From JABDKJ01 sp964609215 (GTDB taxonomy: Bacteria > Bacteroidota > Bacteroidia > Flavobacteriales_D > JABDKJ01): a stretch of 64,000 nucleotides of DNA. Of the stretch, positions 26,096 through 35,688 are shown one piece after another (the first letter of the stretch is position 1; each line of letters begins with the position of its first letter). Position numbers and translations under genes: made by a program. Where the stretch lies: assembly GCA_964609215.1 (NCBI GenBank), contig CAZSQZ010000003.1, positions 62,001 to 126,000 on the forward strand, read 5' to 3'. Under the pieces are notes generated by a model. It was not told the DNA's origin, made no database searches, and saw nothing but the letters and a program-made list of their open reading frames with translations.

Positions 26096-26560
26096 CTATG
26101 ACATGTGTTTTAAATTGAGTCCATAAAGGACTATAAAAAGTATTGGAAAAAAGAAACTAAAAACAGCTATTCCTCCCAACAACCCAACCAAAACAACACT
26201 GGCTATAGGTGATGCAAGATTACCAATTATGTAGGGAACAAACCCAACTTTCTTTAGATTCCACATTTTAATGACTCCGAAAAGACAAAGAATTAATCCT
26301 AAAATATTAACAATACCTAAAGTCTTTGCATGTTCAATTGCTCCCATGCTTTGAGACATTATCGAACTAAAAAAGCTTCCAAATGGATTGTCTTCTGATT
26401 CAGCCATTAAATCTTCCATTTGTTCTTGTGCCTCAATAAATTCCTCTGGATTTGGGCTAAATGCAAAATTGAACAGTTGTCCTAACAAACCTAATCCAAT
26501 TGCAATAAAACTAAGGATGCATATTACCGTTAAAAAAGTTGGCCTTTCCCTTGTTTCCAT
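26096..26560 (-). CDS. membrane protein of unknown function (paralogue B)
   Basis: 154 residues, four helices, with a 50-residue polar loop after helix 1. It shares FLTVICILSFIAIGL and LCLFGVIKMWNLKKVGF with the gene upstream (26579), so the pair arose by duplication. No family recognised. Confidence 0.65.
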   Translation of the reverse strand: METRERPTFLTVICILSFIAIGLGLLGQLFNFAFSPNPEEFIEAQEQMEDLMAESEDNPFGSFFSSIMSQSMGAIEHAKTLGIVNILGLILCLFGVIKMWNLKKVGFVPYIIGNLASPIASVVLVGLLGGIAVFSFFFPILFIVLYGLNLKHMS

Positions 26561-26578
26561 TCTAATTTAGATTTGAAA

Positions 26579-27061
26579 TTAAGCTATTTGCTTGGAAAGG
26601 CTCATCTCTCCTAACCTACTTGCATACAACCCAGTAAAAATGATGGCGACAATAAATGTAGCGGCTCCAAGTCCTCCAAAGAATGTTACCATTGCTATGG
26701 GAACTCCTAGTTCGCCAACACAATACAAAGCAAAGCCTTCTTTATTTTGCTTTCTCATTTTCAATACTCCTAGAAGGCAAAATATTTGAGCAAAAATGAC
26801 CATTATTCCAGCTGGTTTCAGGTACCTAGATAAACTCAGCATGTGAATTGCCTGTTCTCTCTGCTCTGGTTCAATGGATTGATCCTTCATTATTGTCAAT
26901 CTTGCTCCATCAAATGTTTCATCACTTTGAAAAACGGTTTTCTCTAAGCCTACACCACTCAAAACCATAAAAACTCCTACTCCCGTGTACAAAGCTATTC
27001 CCACAAAACTGAGAATTGTTAGAATGTTCAAAAAACTTGATCTTTTACCGGATGATGCCAT
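26579..27061 (-). CDS. membrane protein of unknown function (paralogue A)
   Basis: 160 residues, four helices. FLNILTILSFVGIAL and FCLLGVLKMRKQNKEGFALY align with paralogue B. First gene of the six-gene row on the minus strand (27.06 to 24.73 kb); gaps between these genes are mostly 10-40 bases, which suggests one transcript. No family recognised. Confidence 0.65.
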   Translation of the reverse strand: MASSGKRSSFLNILTILSFVGIALYTGVGVFMVLSGVGLEKTVFQSDETFDGARLTIMKDQSIEPEQREQAIHMLSLSRYLKPAGIMVIFAQIFCLLGVLKMRKQNKEGFALYCVGELGVPIAMVTFFGGLGAATFIVAIIFTGLYASRLGEMSLSKQIA

Positions 27062-27140
27062 GCCTAACTCTTAAAATTGATTTGAAAGGTGAATTAAAAA
27101 AAAATATCCCAACCTTAAAGCAATTTTGGAAAAAATAATC

Positions 27141-28868
27141 TCAATATTTTCTCCACCAACGAAATAACTTTTCTTGATCCTTATTCCTTTTTACCTTTTG
27201 CTTGAGACTTATTTTGTGAGCGAGAGACTCCTTAGAAAAATTCATTTTATGAGCGCTTATATCTCCTTTTATGGCGCAAAGTAGCTTTACTTCTTGTCCA
27301 AAAAAGTAACCTAGCCAATTTTCTAGATTATTTGAAATTTCCAAATCGTTTATTGATAATATAGTCATTCCCTTAACCAAGCCTGCTTCCTCTGCTGGAG
27401 AACCTGACAATACTTCTGTAATGTTATTGTTTTTAGCTCCACCCAAGCTTATTCCTAAATAAGATCTTCCAATACTTATCGGTTTCTTTATCAAGTCCAA
27501 GCCCAATTTATCCAAACATTTTTTTAATTGGGGTTCATATGAAGAAGCACTATCAATCAACTGCGAATAAATTTTACTTATAAAATTTCCTCCTTGTTTC
27601 TTAATAATTTCAAAATAGTCATCTTGAGTATATCCTTTACCCTTTTTTGCAAAAGACTCATACATCTCCTTCATAACAGTATCCAGTGAATATTTCCCCC
27701 TAGTTTTTTCCAGCAACAAAACATCTAGGATAAATGAAATCAAAGCTCCCTCATTATAAATAGAAACTTTTTTACCCGGTATACCTTTCTCATATCCATC
27801 AAGCCACAAATCAATAGATGATTCTCTGACAGACTGATTAAAACGACCTGGATTATTTAGATGTCTAGAAAGTAAATCTGAAAGCAATTTGAAGTATTCC
27901 AAATCATTAAACACTTTAGATTGCCATAATTTTATATCTCCTTGATAAGTGGTAACTCCTTCTATTACAAAGCCGATGCTGTGTGGATTTTCATCACTAA
28001 AATCATAAGGAAGAAGAGATTTAGGTCTTAAATGCTTTACATTCCAGATGTGATAAAATTCATGGCATGCAAGACCTAAAAAATTGTCATAACCGTTTTT
28101 CTCGTCTAATAAATAACCCGGACCAAAAGCTAAAACAGTATTCTTCTTATGCTCTACTCCATGGTAAAATCTATGGGATGTAATTTGATTTAAGAAAGTA
28201 AACTCTTTCACTGGAAGATCTCCAAACTCCCTAATCTGAAGATCAATAAATTTGGAAAAATCTCTTTCTATTTTAGCCGTATTAGGTTCGCAAATTCCCT
28301 GAAAGACATTTACAATATTGTATTTCCCTACTTTAAATTCCTGAATTTTGGCATTATTGGAAAAGACCGTTGGTGAATCAAAAAGTTCATCATAAGATTC
28401 AGCATGTACTTTGCTTACTCCAATCGATTTTAAGGGAGAGTATAAATTAAAACTTTTGGCTCCCTTAAAACTAATCTCATATTCGCATTTTTCATTTTTT
28501 AAATAAAAAAAGCAATTCACAGGGTTAAGGTAAATTTGATTTTTATCTGCATATGAAAAGCCTGCATCTATTCTATCAGTATAAAAAGAGTAAGACACTC
28601 TAATTTTCTTTTCAGTTTTACACTGAATTTGCCATTCTGAAGAATTTATTTTTTGGTATTTAACCTTGCTTCCTTTCGCATTAAGCACGGAAAAGTCTTT
28701 AATGAATTTTGCATAATTTGCTTTTTCATAACGACCAGGTCTCCAGACAGGTAAGGAAAGATTGAAAACTCCCAATTCGCCTACATTCAAGTCGAACTCA
28801 AAAAGAATGTGATTGGGTTTTTTAGCTTTAAAAGAAACGGTGTAATTAAATTTGAATAGATTCATCAA
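27141..28868 (-). CDS. M61 family metallopeptidase with PDZ domain
   Basis: 575 residues. The N-terminal 180 residues form the M61 beta domain; the catalytic region has LACHEFYHIWNVKHLRP (HExxH zinc site, about 266-282) and FVIEGVTTY with the third zinc ligand Glu. A PDZ domain follows near 455-530 (YLGISLGG ... AGLVKGMTILSINDLEI). Family members cleave N-terminal glycine or alanine. No signal peptide is visible, which is unusual, since many relatives are exported. Confidence 0.9.
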   Translation of the reverse strand: MMNLFKFNYTVSFKAKKPNHILFEFDLNVGELGVFNLSLPVWRPGRYEKANYAKFIKDFSVLNAKGSKVKYQKINSSEWQIQCKTEKKIRVSYSFYTDRIDAGFSYADKNQIYLNPVNCFFYLKNEKCEYEISFKGAKSFNLYSPLKSIGVSKVHAESYDELFDSPTVFSNNAKIQEFKVGKYNIVNVFQGICEPNTAKIERDFSKFIDLQIREFGDLPVKEFTFLNQITSHRFYHGVEHKKNTVLAFGPGYLLDEKNGYDNFLGLACHEFYHIWNVKHLRPKSLLPYDFSDENPHSIGFVIEGVTTYQGDIKLWQSKVFNDLEYFKLLSDLLSRHLNNPGRFNQSVRESSIDLWLDGYEKGIPGKKVSIYNEGALISFILDVLLLEKTRGKYSLDTVMKEMYESFAKKGKGYTQDDYFEIIKKQGGNFISKIYSQLIDSASSYEPQLKKCLDKLGLDLIKKPISIGRSYLGISLGGAKNNNITEVLSGSPAEEAGLVKGMTILSINDLEISNNLENWLGYFFGQEVKLLCAIKGDISAHKMNFSKESLAHKISLKQKVKRNKDQEKLFRWWRKY

Positions 28869-29018
28869 TTATTTGATAATTTGTTCTTTGTAAGTCATAG
28901 GTACAAGCTGAAATTCATCTTGAAAATGCCTATATTTACTTAATATTTTAAAGAGCTAATTTAGGGTAAGATTACACCTAATTGTATAGAGCATGTAACG
29001 AATTATCAAAACCACACG

Positions 29019-32000
29019 ATGAAAAAGGAATTACAATTGAAACCCATCTTTCTTTTACTGGCATTTACATTTACTTTTCATCTTTGCTACAGTCAACTTT
29101 TTATAAACGAATTTTCAGCAGCTAACTACAGTGATCATTTAGACAATTATGGTCAATTTGAGGATTGGATGGAGATATACAATGCAGGTCCTACCCCAGT
29201 AGATTTGAATGGCTATTATTTTAGCGATGATATTGCAGATCCAGTTAAGTGGCAAGTGAATGGTTCAGTAAATATTGCTGCTGGTGGATATTTGATGGTT
29301 TATTGCTCTAAACGAGGAGAAGTTGGTGGAGGAGTTATTCATACAGATTTTAAAATTACTCAAACTAGAAATGAATATGTAGTGATTTCGGATAACACTG
29401 GAACCATTATAGATTTATTTTGGATAGAGGAACCCAATCAAGAAAATCATAGTTACGGAAGGAATGTTGACGGAGGTCCAAATTGGGAAGTATATACCAA
29501 TCCGACACCTAATGCACCGAATGGTGGTGGTATTGCTGGATATGCTTTGGAACCGGAATTTGATTTAGAAGCTGGTTATTATCCAACTGCGATAAATTTA
29601 AATCTTACCTCCCCGAGTCCAAATACTGAAATTAGATATACTTTGGACAGTACGGAACCTACTGCAACGTCTACACTTTATACCGGTCCTTTGAATATAG
29701 CAGCAACTTCCGTTGTAAAAGCTGCAGCTTTCAGTACCAATGGAAATCTATTGAGAAGTCAAATTGAAACCAATACCTATTTTATAGATACGGATCAACA
29801 TACTATTTATGTGGCTTCTGTAACTGGAGATGATATTATGGATTTACTAGGTCCTTTTGGTGGTCCAGGGCCAGAACCAGTAGTTACATTTGAATTATTT
29901 AATGCGAATGGAGAATTAGTAGCTGAATCTACAGGAGATAGTAATGAACATGGTAATGATTCTAATGCATATGATCAAAGAGGTTTTGATTATATCTCAA
30001 GAGATCAATATGGAGTAAAAAATGCCTTACACGAAGAAATTTTTAGAGGTAAGGATAGGGACGAATTTCAGCGCGTAATTATGAAAGCTGCTGCAAATGA
30101 TAATTACAATTTTGAAAACGGTGGTGCTCATATACGTGATTCTTATGTCCATTCGCTCTCTCAGGTTGCGGATTTAAGAATGGATGAAAGGTCTTTTGAA
30201 CCTTGTGTAGTTTATCTTAATGGAGAGTACTGGGGTGTATATGATATTAGAGAGAAAGTAGATGACTCGGACTTCCTAGACCACTATTATGATCAACCAA
30301 GAGGATTTGTTGATTACATAAAGACGTGGGGAGGTACATGGTTTGAATATGATAGTGGGACTGCTAACGAATGGAATGATTTGGTGAATTTTATTACTAC
30401 CAATGATATGACAGATGCTGCTAATTACCAATCTGTTAAAAGCACATTTAATACAGGAAGTCTTATCGATTATATGATATTGAATTCTTATGTAGTAAGT
30501 TCCGATTGGTTAAATTGGAACACTGCATGGTGGAGAGGAAGGCATCCAGATGGTGATAAGAAGAAATGGAGATATACCCTTTGGGATTTAGATGCCACTT
30601 TCGGACACTACATTAATTTTACGGGTGTTCCAAGTACCGGTCCTGATGCTGATCCATGTGATCCTGAATCTATAGGCGATCCAGGTGGACAAGGTCATAT
30701 TCCCGTTTTAAATGCCTTATTGGATAATGATGATTTTTGGCAAGACTATTTAACGCGTTATGCAGATTTATCGAACTCATATTTTAGTTGTGAATTTATG
30801 ATTCAACATCTGGATAGTTTGATTAATATCATTGACCCTGAAATGCCAAGACAAATTGACCGTTGGAATGATGGAGGTGATTCCTATGGTGAATGGCAGG
30901 ACAATGTTCAGGAACTAAGAGACTTCATTGAAGCACGTTGCGCAATTTTAAATGATGCTTTGGTAGATTGTTATGATATTGAAGGTCCTTTTAGTGTAAC
31001 CGTAATGATTCAACCTCCAGGTGCTGGAGAAGTTGAATTTAACTCTGTTGATATTGTAAATACTCCTTGGGTTGGAGAATACTTTGGTAACCTTGTGGTT
31101 GATTTAGAAGCCAATCCTTTTGGCACGAATGCTTTTGATCATTGGGAGTTAAACAACCATACCATCGGAGATATATATGCAGATACTGCACAATTTACTT
31201 TTCTGACTCAGGATACTATCATTGCATACTTCGTCACTACTACAACAGATGTTACACTTAAGGTATTACCAGAGGGTGCTGGAAATATAGAATTAGCGGG
31301 CGTAAACTACGCGAACTTTCCAATTCAGACGGAGCAACCAGAGAATGTAGATTTAAATATAGAAGCAACACCAGAAGGAAGCTTTTATGTTTTTGATCAT
31401 TGGGAAGCTACTGGAATGGCTGAGTTTGATGACGTTTTAGATATCAGCACGCAGGTGGAGTTTGACTCTGTTGATTGTGTAACAGCTGTATTTACAGAAC
31501 TTGAAAATTATTCTTTGACTATAATGGTTGATCCTCCAAATGCTGGAACTGTAGATTTTAATGGAAGTGTTATTGTAGCTGATTCTTACACAGAACAATT
31601 ATTGGCCAATGAAACTTACAACTTTGAGGAAACTCCTGGACCTTTTCATTTGTTTGACCATTGGGAAATAAATAATCATGTTATTAGTCCTGATGAACTA
31701 AGCTCTATTATTTCCTTAGATTTAATTACCAATGATACTTTGGTCGCTGTGTATAACGAAATTGAGAACTATACGGTAACCTATATGGTCAATCCTGTTG
31801 AAGGAGGAAGAGTTTCAGTAAACAATGTTGCTCTTGCTGGAACGCCACGTACAGAAACTTATTATGAACCCAATTTGACATTATTCTTGACTGCAACCGA
31901 AGCGGACTTTCATGAATTTGATCATTGGGATTTAATTCATAATGAAGCTTTTCCAGACAACAAAAGTCCAGAAATTACGGTTGAATTGGCGCATGATGAT

Positions 32001-32321
32001 ACGATTACCGCCAACTTCGTGCAAGAAGAGTTTGCTTTTTACTTACCTAATTCCTTTAGTCCAAATGCAGATGGTTTTAATGATGTTTTCAAACCTTCTG
32101 GTTTTGCTTATGAACTAGATGAATACAAGATGGAAATTTTTGATAGATGGGGACAGATTGTTTTTGAATCTGATGATTTTGAAGAAGGCTGGGATGGTTC
32201 TAGTGCTAATAACTCAAACTATTATGCACAATCAGATGTATTTATCTATAAGGTGCAAATAAAGTCTGTTTTCGAATCGGATTTAAGAGAGTATTACGGT
32301 AGTTTGGTTATCGTTAGGTAA
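29019..32321 (+). CDS. very large secreted CotH-family surface protein with type B type IX sorting tail
   Basis: 1100 residues. Signal peptide; a lamin-tail domain at about 27-150 (LFINEFSAANYSDHLDNYG); a chitobiase C-terminal-like beta domain at 190-245 (TEIRYTLDSTEPTATST); a CotH kinase-like domain at about 270-620 (YLNGEYWGVYDIREKVD, KWRYTLWDLDATFGH); four repeats of about 85 residues at 655-1008, each with a F-D-H-W-E/D motif; and a gliding-associated type B C-terminal domain at about 1013-1100 (YLPNSFSPNADGFNDVF, IFDRWGQIVFES). Secreted and anchored by the type IX system. CotH proteins are atypical protein kinases in some bacteria, but activity here is untested. Confidence 0.9.
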   Translation: MKKELQLKPIFLLLAFTFTFHLCYSQLFINEFSAANYSDHLDNYGQFEDWMEIYNAGPTPVDLNGYYFSDDIADPVKWQVNGSVNIAAGGYLMVYCSKRGEVGGGVIHTDFKITQTRNEYVVISDNTGTIIDLFWIEEPNQENHSYGRNVDGGPNWEVYTNPTPNAPNGGGIAGYALEPEFDLEAGYYPTAINLNLTSPSPNTEIRYTLDSTEPTATSTLYTGPLNIAATSVVKAAAFSTNGNLLRSQIETNTYFIDTDQHTIYVASVTGDDIMDLLGPFGGPGPEPVVTFELFNANGELVAESTGDSNEHGNDSNAYDQRGFDYISRDQYGVKNALHEEIFRGKDRDEFQRVIMKAAANDNYNFENGGAHIRDSYVHSLSQVADLRMDERSFEPCVVYLNGEYWGVYDIREKVDDSDFLDHYYDQPRGFVDYIKTWGGTWFEYDSGTANEWNDLVNFITTNDMTDAANYQSVKSTFNTGSLIDYMILNSYVVSSDWLNWNTAWWRGRHPDGDKKKWRYTLWDLDATFGHYINFTGVPSTGPDADPCDPESIGDPGGQGHIPVLNALLDNDDFWQDYLTRYADLSNSYFSCEFMIQHLDSLINIIDPEMPRQIDRWNDGGDSYGEWQDNVQELRDFIEARCAILNDALVDCYDIEGPFSVTVMIQPPGAGEVEFNSVDIVNTPWVGEYFGNLVVDLEANPFGTNAFDHWELNNHTIGDIYADTAQFTFLTQDTIIAYFVTTTTDVTLKVLPEGAGNIELAGVNYANFPIQTEQPENVDLNIEATPEGSFYVFDHWEATGMAEFDDVLDISTQVEFDSVDCVTAVFTELENYSLTIMVDPPNAGTVDFNGSVIVADSYTEQLLANETYNFEETPGPFHLFDHWEINNHVISPDELSSIISLDLITNDTLVAVYNEIENYTVTYMVNPVEGGRVSVNNVALAGTPRTETYYEPNLTLFLTATEADFHEFDHWDLIHNEAFPDNKSPEITVELAHDDTITANFVQEEFAFYLPNSFSPNADGFNDVFKPSGFAYELDEYKMEIFDRWGQIVFESDDFEEGWDGSSANNSNYYAQSDVFIYKVQIKSVFESDLREYYGSLVIVR
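30994..32024 (+). repeat. four tandem Ig-like repeats within the CotH protein
   Basis: Each repeat encodes about 85 residues ending near AFDHWEL, VFDHWEA, LFDHWEI or EFDHWDL and begins with a V/L-x-P-x-G-A-G phrase (IQPPGAGEVEF, VLPEGAGNIEL, VDPPNAGTVDF, VNPVEGGRVSV). They form bacterial surface beta repeats between the CotH domain and the sorting tail. Diverged at DNA level. Confidence 0.8.
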
Positions 32322-32399
32322 TTAATTTTAATAACTCCTTCCTTACATATCTTCTATAATTCCCTTTTTTAACTTAACTTAATTGAGTTAAAAAGAAAA

Positions 32400-32738
32400 T
32401 TGGCTAATCATCCGAAATTCGTAATAGAGAAGAATAGAAGCAATAAATTTAAATGGTACTTACTAAATAGAAATGGACAAACTTTACTGGTAAGTCAAGT
32501 TTATAAATCTAAAGCTTCCTGCAAAAAAGGTATTGAGTCTGTTCGCAAGAATAGTCAAGTTCCTTCGCGTTTCGAAAAACTGAAATCAAGAAACGGCAGG
32601 CATCATTTTAATTTAAAAGCCAGAAACGGATTATATTTAGGTTCTAGTGAAAAGTATATAGAACCTAAAAGAATGCTTCTTGCAATAAAGAATATTGTTG
32701 CGGTTTCCAATCTCGCTAAAATTTCAGACCAGACTTAA
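32400..32738 (+). CDS. DUF1508 (YegP-like) protein
   Basis: 112 residues; two YegP-type repeats, KFKWYLLNRNGQTLLVSQVY and then RHHFNLKARNGLYLGSSEKY (partly quoted). The pattern of two mirrored beta modules matches the YegP/DUF1508 family. Function unknown. TTG start at 32400; the frame has no ATG and is closed by a stop upstream. Ends 4 bases inside the convergent GreA-like gene. Confidence 0.7.
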   Translation: MANHPKFVIEKNRSNKFKWYLLNRNGQTLLVSQVYKSKASCKKGIESVRKNSQVPSRFEKLKSRNGRHHFNLKARNGLYLGSSEKYIEPKRMLLAIKNIVAVSNLAKISDQT

Positions 32739-33172
32739 GCAACCTCAAATATCTCTACCTCTCTCCCATTTAGTTCAAAGCTATCACCGACCTTTAGGCC
32801 TATTGCCAGCTTTGCAAAAGGAGAGCTTAAAGAAACAGCAAAAGCTTCATTTTTTGAAATTTTCCCAACTGCCACGGACAAAATAAATGTTCCTATAGAT
32901 GATTTAACAAAGGAGCCTGCTTGAATGGAATCTGAAGAAGAATCAAATTTGATTCTGGTCAATTCATTAAACATCTCCTCTTTTAATTTTAATTGATTGC
33001 TTATTTGTTCTATTTCCAATTGAATACTTGCTCTTCCTGTTTCATGCTTATCACCAGCCGTACTTTTAGATTCGGAAAGCAATGAATCTTTAAGAGCAGT
33101 AATTTGCTGACTCAGGTGGTTTATGCCAGAAGAAAGTTCATTGCGAACAATCTCAATGTGGATTTCACTCAT
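32735..33172 (-). CDS. GreA/GreB-like protein (elongation-factor C-terminal fold)
   Basis: 145 residues. N-terminal coiled-coil-like helices followed by a C-terminal domain with AVSLSSPFAKLAIGLKVGDS and FELNGREVEIFEVA, the FKBP-like fold of GreA/GreB. The coiled coil lacks the two acidic tip residues of GreA in a clear form, so cleavage-factor activity is not assured. In Bacteroidota such proteins are often misnamed. Its ATG lies right at the stop of the SIMPL gene upstream. Confidence 0.65.
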   Translation of the reverse strand: MSEIHIEIVRNELSSGINHLSQQITALKDSLLSESKSTAGDKHETGRASIQLEIEQISNQLKLKEEMFNELTRIKFDSSSDSIQAGSFVKSSIGTFILSVAVGKISKNEAFAVSLSSPFAKLAIGLKVGDSFELNGREVEIFEVA

Positions 33173-33871
33173 TTATTGTAAATTAAAACTAACATCTATC
33201 TCAGCTTTAACCTCCAACTGACCAATCGCAAAACTATCTTGGCTTCCAGCAGAAATTGAAGCATCTTCAGCAAAATTTGCATAGGCAATCCTTCCATTAT
33301 TATTGTTAAAGGTTACCTCGCTAATTCTATGGGCTTTTCCTACTGTTTGACCCAATTCTGAAGCAAGTAATTCAGCCTTATACTTAGCATCTGCAATGGC
33401 CTTTTTTCTTGCCTCATCCTTATATTTCTTTAATTCAGTTGTCCTGAAATTGGGTGTACTTAAATTACTAATTTCCATTTGTACCAAATCGCTAATTATA
33501 GTCTCTAGGTGATCAAGGTTTGAGATACAAACAGAAAAAGACTGAGTGGCAGTATATTTTTTCTCAACCTGAGGATTACGATTCCATCTATAGTTTTTAC
33601 CAATATTCAAATATTGCGTTTGAATATGCTTTTCCTCAATCTTCCTACTCCTCAAATAATTGATTGTTTGTATCGAAATTTCACTATTCTTCTTCTTGGC
33701 ATCAGCAAGATCGTTTGAGTGCGTAATAATTGAAAAATTAATCAATGCTTCGTTTGGAATTGCGTATACAGTAGCCGAACCTCTGGTACTAATCAAAGAT
33801 CTATCCGAGTCTTGAGCACTCAAGCTGAATAAGCCTAAAACAAAGGATAAAATGACAATTAAATTTTTCAT
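33173..33871 (-). CDS. SIMPL-domain (DUF541) secreted protein
   Basis: 232 residues from ATG 33871, which sits at the start of the signal peptide KNLIVILSFVLGLFSLSAQ. SIMPL/DUF541 core: STRGSATVYAIPNEALINFS, KSEIS-like helix, and KKAIADAKYKAELLASELGQ near residue 175. Periplasmic homologues bind polyamine-like or oxidised molecules in some bacteria; function is unknown here. Immediately upstream of the GreA-like gene. Confidence 0.8.
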   Translation of the reverse strand: MKNLIVILSFVLGLFSLSAQDSDRSLISTRGSATVYAIPNEALINFSIITHSNDLADAKKKNSEISIQTINYLRSRKIEEKHIQTQYLNIGKNYRWNRNPQVEKKYTATQSFSVCISNLDHLETIISDLVQMEISNLSTPNFRTTELKKYKDEARKKAIADAKYKAELLASELGQTVGKAHRISEVTFNNNNGRIAYANFAEDASISAGSQDSFAIGQLEVKAEIDVSFNLQ

Positions 33872-34133
33872 GACTTTATAATTTAGATTACAATGTATGG
33901 AAAAAGCATGCCAAATAGAATTTGCCTTTTGCAAATGCCCCTAAATTTTTTAGATGAATGAAGCTTTCCGTTTATCGACTTTTTAGCGTTTAATAAAACG
34001 GAGCAATTCATTTAACGTAATCCTATGCAGCTAAACATAAAACAAACTGCATAGAATAAGGAAAATATGGTATTGGCTATCCTGCATTGGTATTGATGAA
34101 AATATAGATGATAGGCTAAGAAGAAAGGTTGTA

Positions 34134-35576
34134 TTGACCAATCAAATTGCTTTTACTGCAACTTTAATGACCTTATGTCAATCTGGTGTTTTCAAAAACT
34201 CCAAATCGTACATTATAGCCTGCATCGTAGCTGCTGGACTGTATTCCGTTACCTTTCTATTAAATAAGTTAAAGCAATACAACTGGTCCAGACTATATTT
34301 TAGCATTTTTCCCGGCTTTATTATTGTCTTTATTGGAAGTAGTATATCAGGAGATACACTTACGGCTTACAAATTTATGCTCATTGGGACAATAGTCTGT
34401 CCACTAATAATATTTGAAATAACAGAGAGAAAGTACCTGATTATTGCCATTATCTGTGCACTTGTTTCATACTTCAGTTTTGATTTAGTTAATCCATTGA
34501 TTCCAATGTTTGAGGGAGTAGATCCCAAGTTGGTAGATAATGCAGAAAACATTGCAATTAGCTCATTTGTTTCGTACGCCTCTTTGATTCTTGGTTTTAT
34601 ATATCTCCAAAGACTCAATTTAAAAGCGGAAAACAAACTTCAAGAGTCACTATTGGTTACCGAAAACCAAAAGAAAATTATCAGTGTAAAAAATCAAAAA
34701 TTAGTTGAAGTCTTAGACTTAACCAATCAACAAAAAGAAGTCATTGAGTATAAAAACAAACATATTCAAGATAGTATTAAGTATTCAGAAAGAATACAAA
34801 GGGCAATGTTACCTAACACCCGTGAACTAATGAATGCTATTCCAGACCTTTTTGTGTTCTTTGAACCTAAAGACGTTATAAGTGGTGATTTCTACTGGTT
34901 TGGAAATAAAGCTGGAAAAAAGATAATTGTTCTTGCAGATTGCACGGGACATGGTGTTCCTGGAGCTCTTTTGAGTATGATCGGAAGTAATATATTGGAT
35001 AGAATAATAGTTGGAAAAGGAATTACAAATCCAGGTGACATCCTGTATAGATTAGATCGAGAGATTTGTAGAGCCCTAAGAAGCTCCGGAGATATTGTCA
35101 ATGACGGAATGGATGTTGCCGTTTGTACCATAGATGAATTATCAAATACTATTGAGTTTGCAGGTGCTAAACAATCCTTAATTTATATAAGAGAAAATCA
35201 ATTGTATCAGATCAAAGGTGATCGTGAATCAATAGGCGGAAAACCTCCTAATGACTGTACTATTTTTACAAATCATGAATTATCGATTGATGAAAAAACA
35301 AGTTTTTACTTGTATTCTGACGGTATATGCGATCAGTTTGGTGGAGAGTCGGGTAAGAAATTTATGATTAAAAGACTCAAACAATTTATAATTGAGAATT
35401 ATGGATTTCCATTTTCTTATCAAAAAGAACTTTTAAAGAAAAGCCTTTCCGATTGGCAAGGCGATGAAGAACGTGTTGATGATGTTCTGGTAATAGGTTT
35501 TAGTCCTGAAATGACTATTCCAAGCCGAGTGATTGAGAGACAAAGAACTACAACAAGTAGAAAGACAAACATCTGA
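34134..35576 (+). CDS. membrane-bound SpoIIE-type PP2C serine phosphatase
   Basis: 480 residues: five or six N-terminal helices (about 1-170), a coiled-coil linker (about 170-220, with KYSERIQRAMLPN), and a SpoIIE/PP2C domain (about 230-460) with VISGDFYWF, VLADCTGHGVPGALLSMIG (two metal-binding Asp sites), and YLYSDGICDQFGG, ERVDDVLVIGF. All metal residues are intact. The sensor part resembles 5TM/7TM-like receptors. Start is uncertain: the annotated TTG lies at 34134, but the same frame is open to 34038. Upstream of the ThiF fusion gene with a 112-base gap. Confidence 0.82.
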   Translation: MTNQIAFTATLMTLCQSGVFKNSKSYIIACIVAAGLYSVTFLLNKLKQYNWSRLYFSIFPGFIIVFIGSSISGDTLTAYKFMLIGTIVCPLIIFEITERKYLIIAIICALVSYFSFDLVNPLIPMFEGVDPKLVDNAENIAISSFVSYASLILGFIYLQRLNLKAENKLQESLLVTENQKKIISVKNQKLVEVLDLTNQQKEVIEYKNKHIQDSIKYSERIQRAMLPNTRELMNAIPDLFVFFEPKDVISGDFYWFGNKAGKKIIVLADCTGHGVPGALLSMIGSNILDRIIVGKGITNPGDILYRLDREICRALRSSGDIVNDGMDVAVCTIDELSNTIEFAGAKQSLIYIRENQLYQIKGDRESIGGKPPNDCTIFTNHELSIDEKTSFYLYSDGICDQFGGESGKKFMIKRLKQFIIENYGFPFSYQKELLKKSLSDWQGDEERVDDVLVIGFSPEMTIPSRVIERQRTTTSRKTNI

Positions 35577-35688
35577 ATATCAATATGATGAACTTTAATT
35601 TTAAGAACAGCGAATAATTATAATTGTTAATAACTTTGATATATTGTTAATAAGTGCATATCATTGTCGTGTTTAAATTTTCCTAGTA

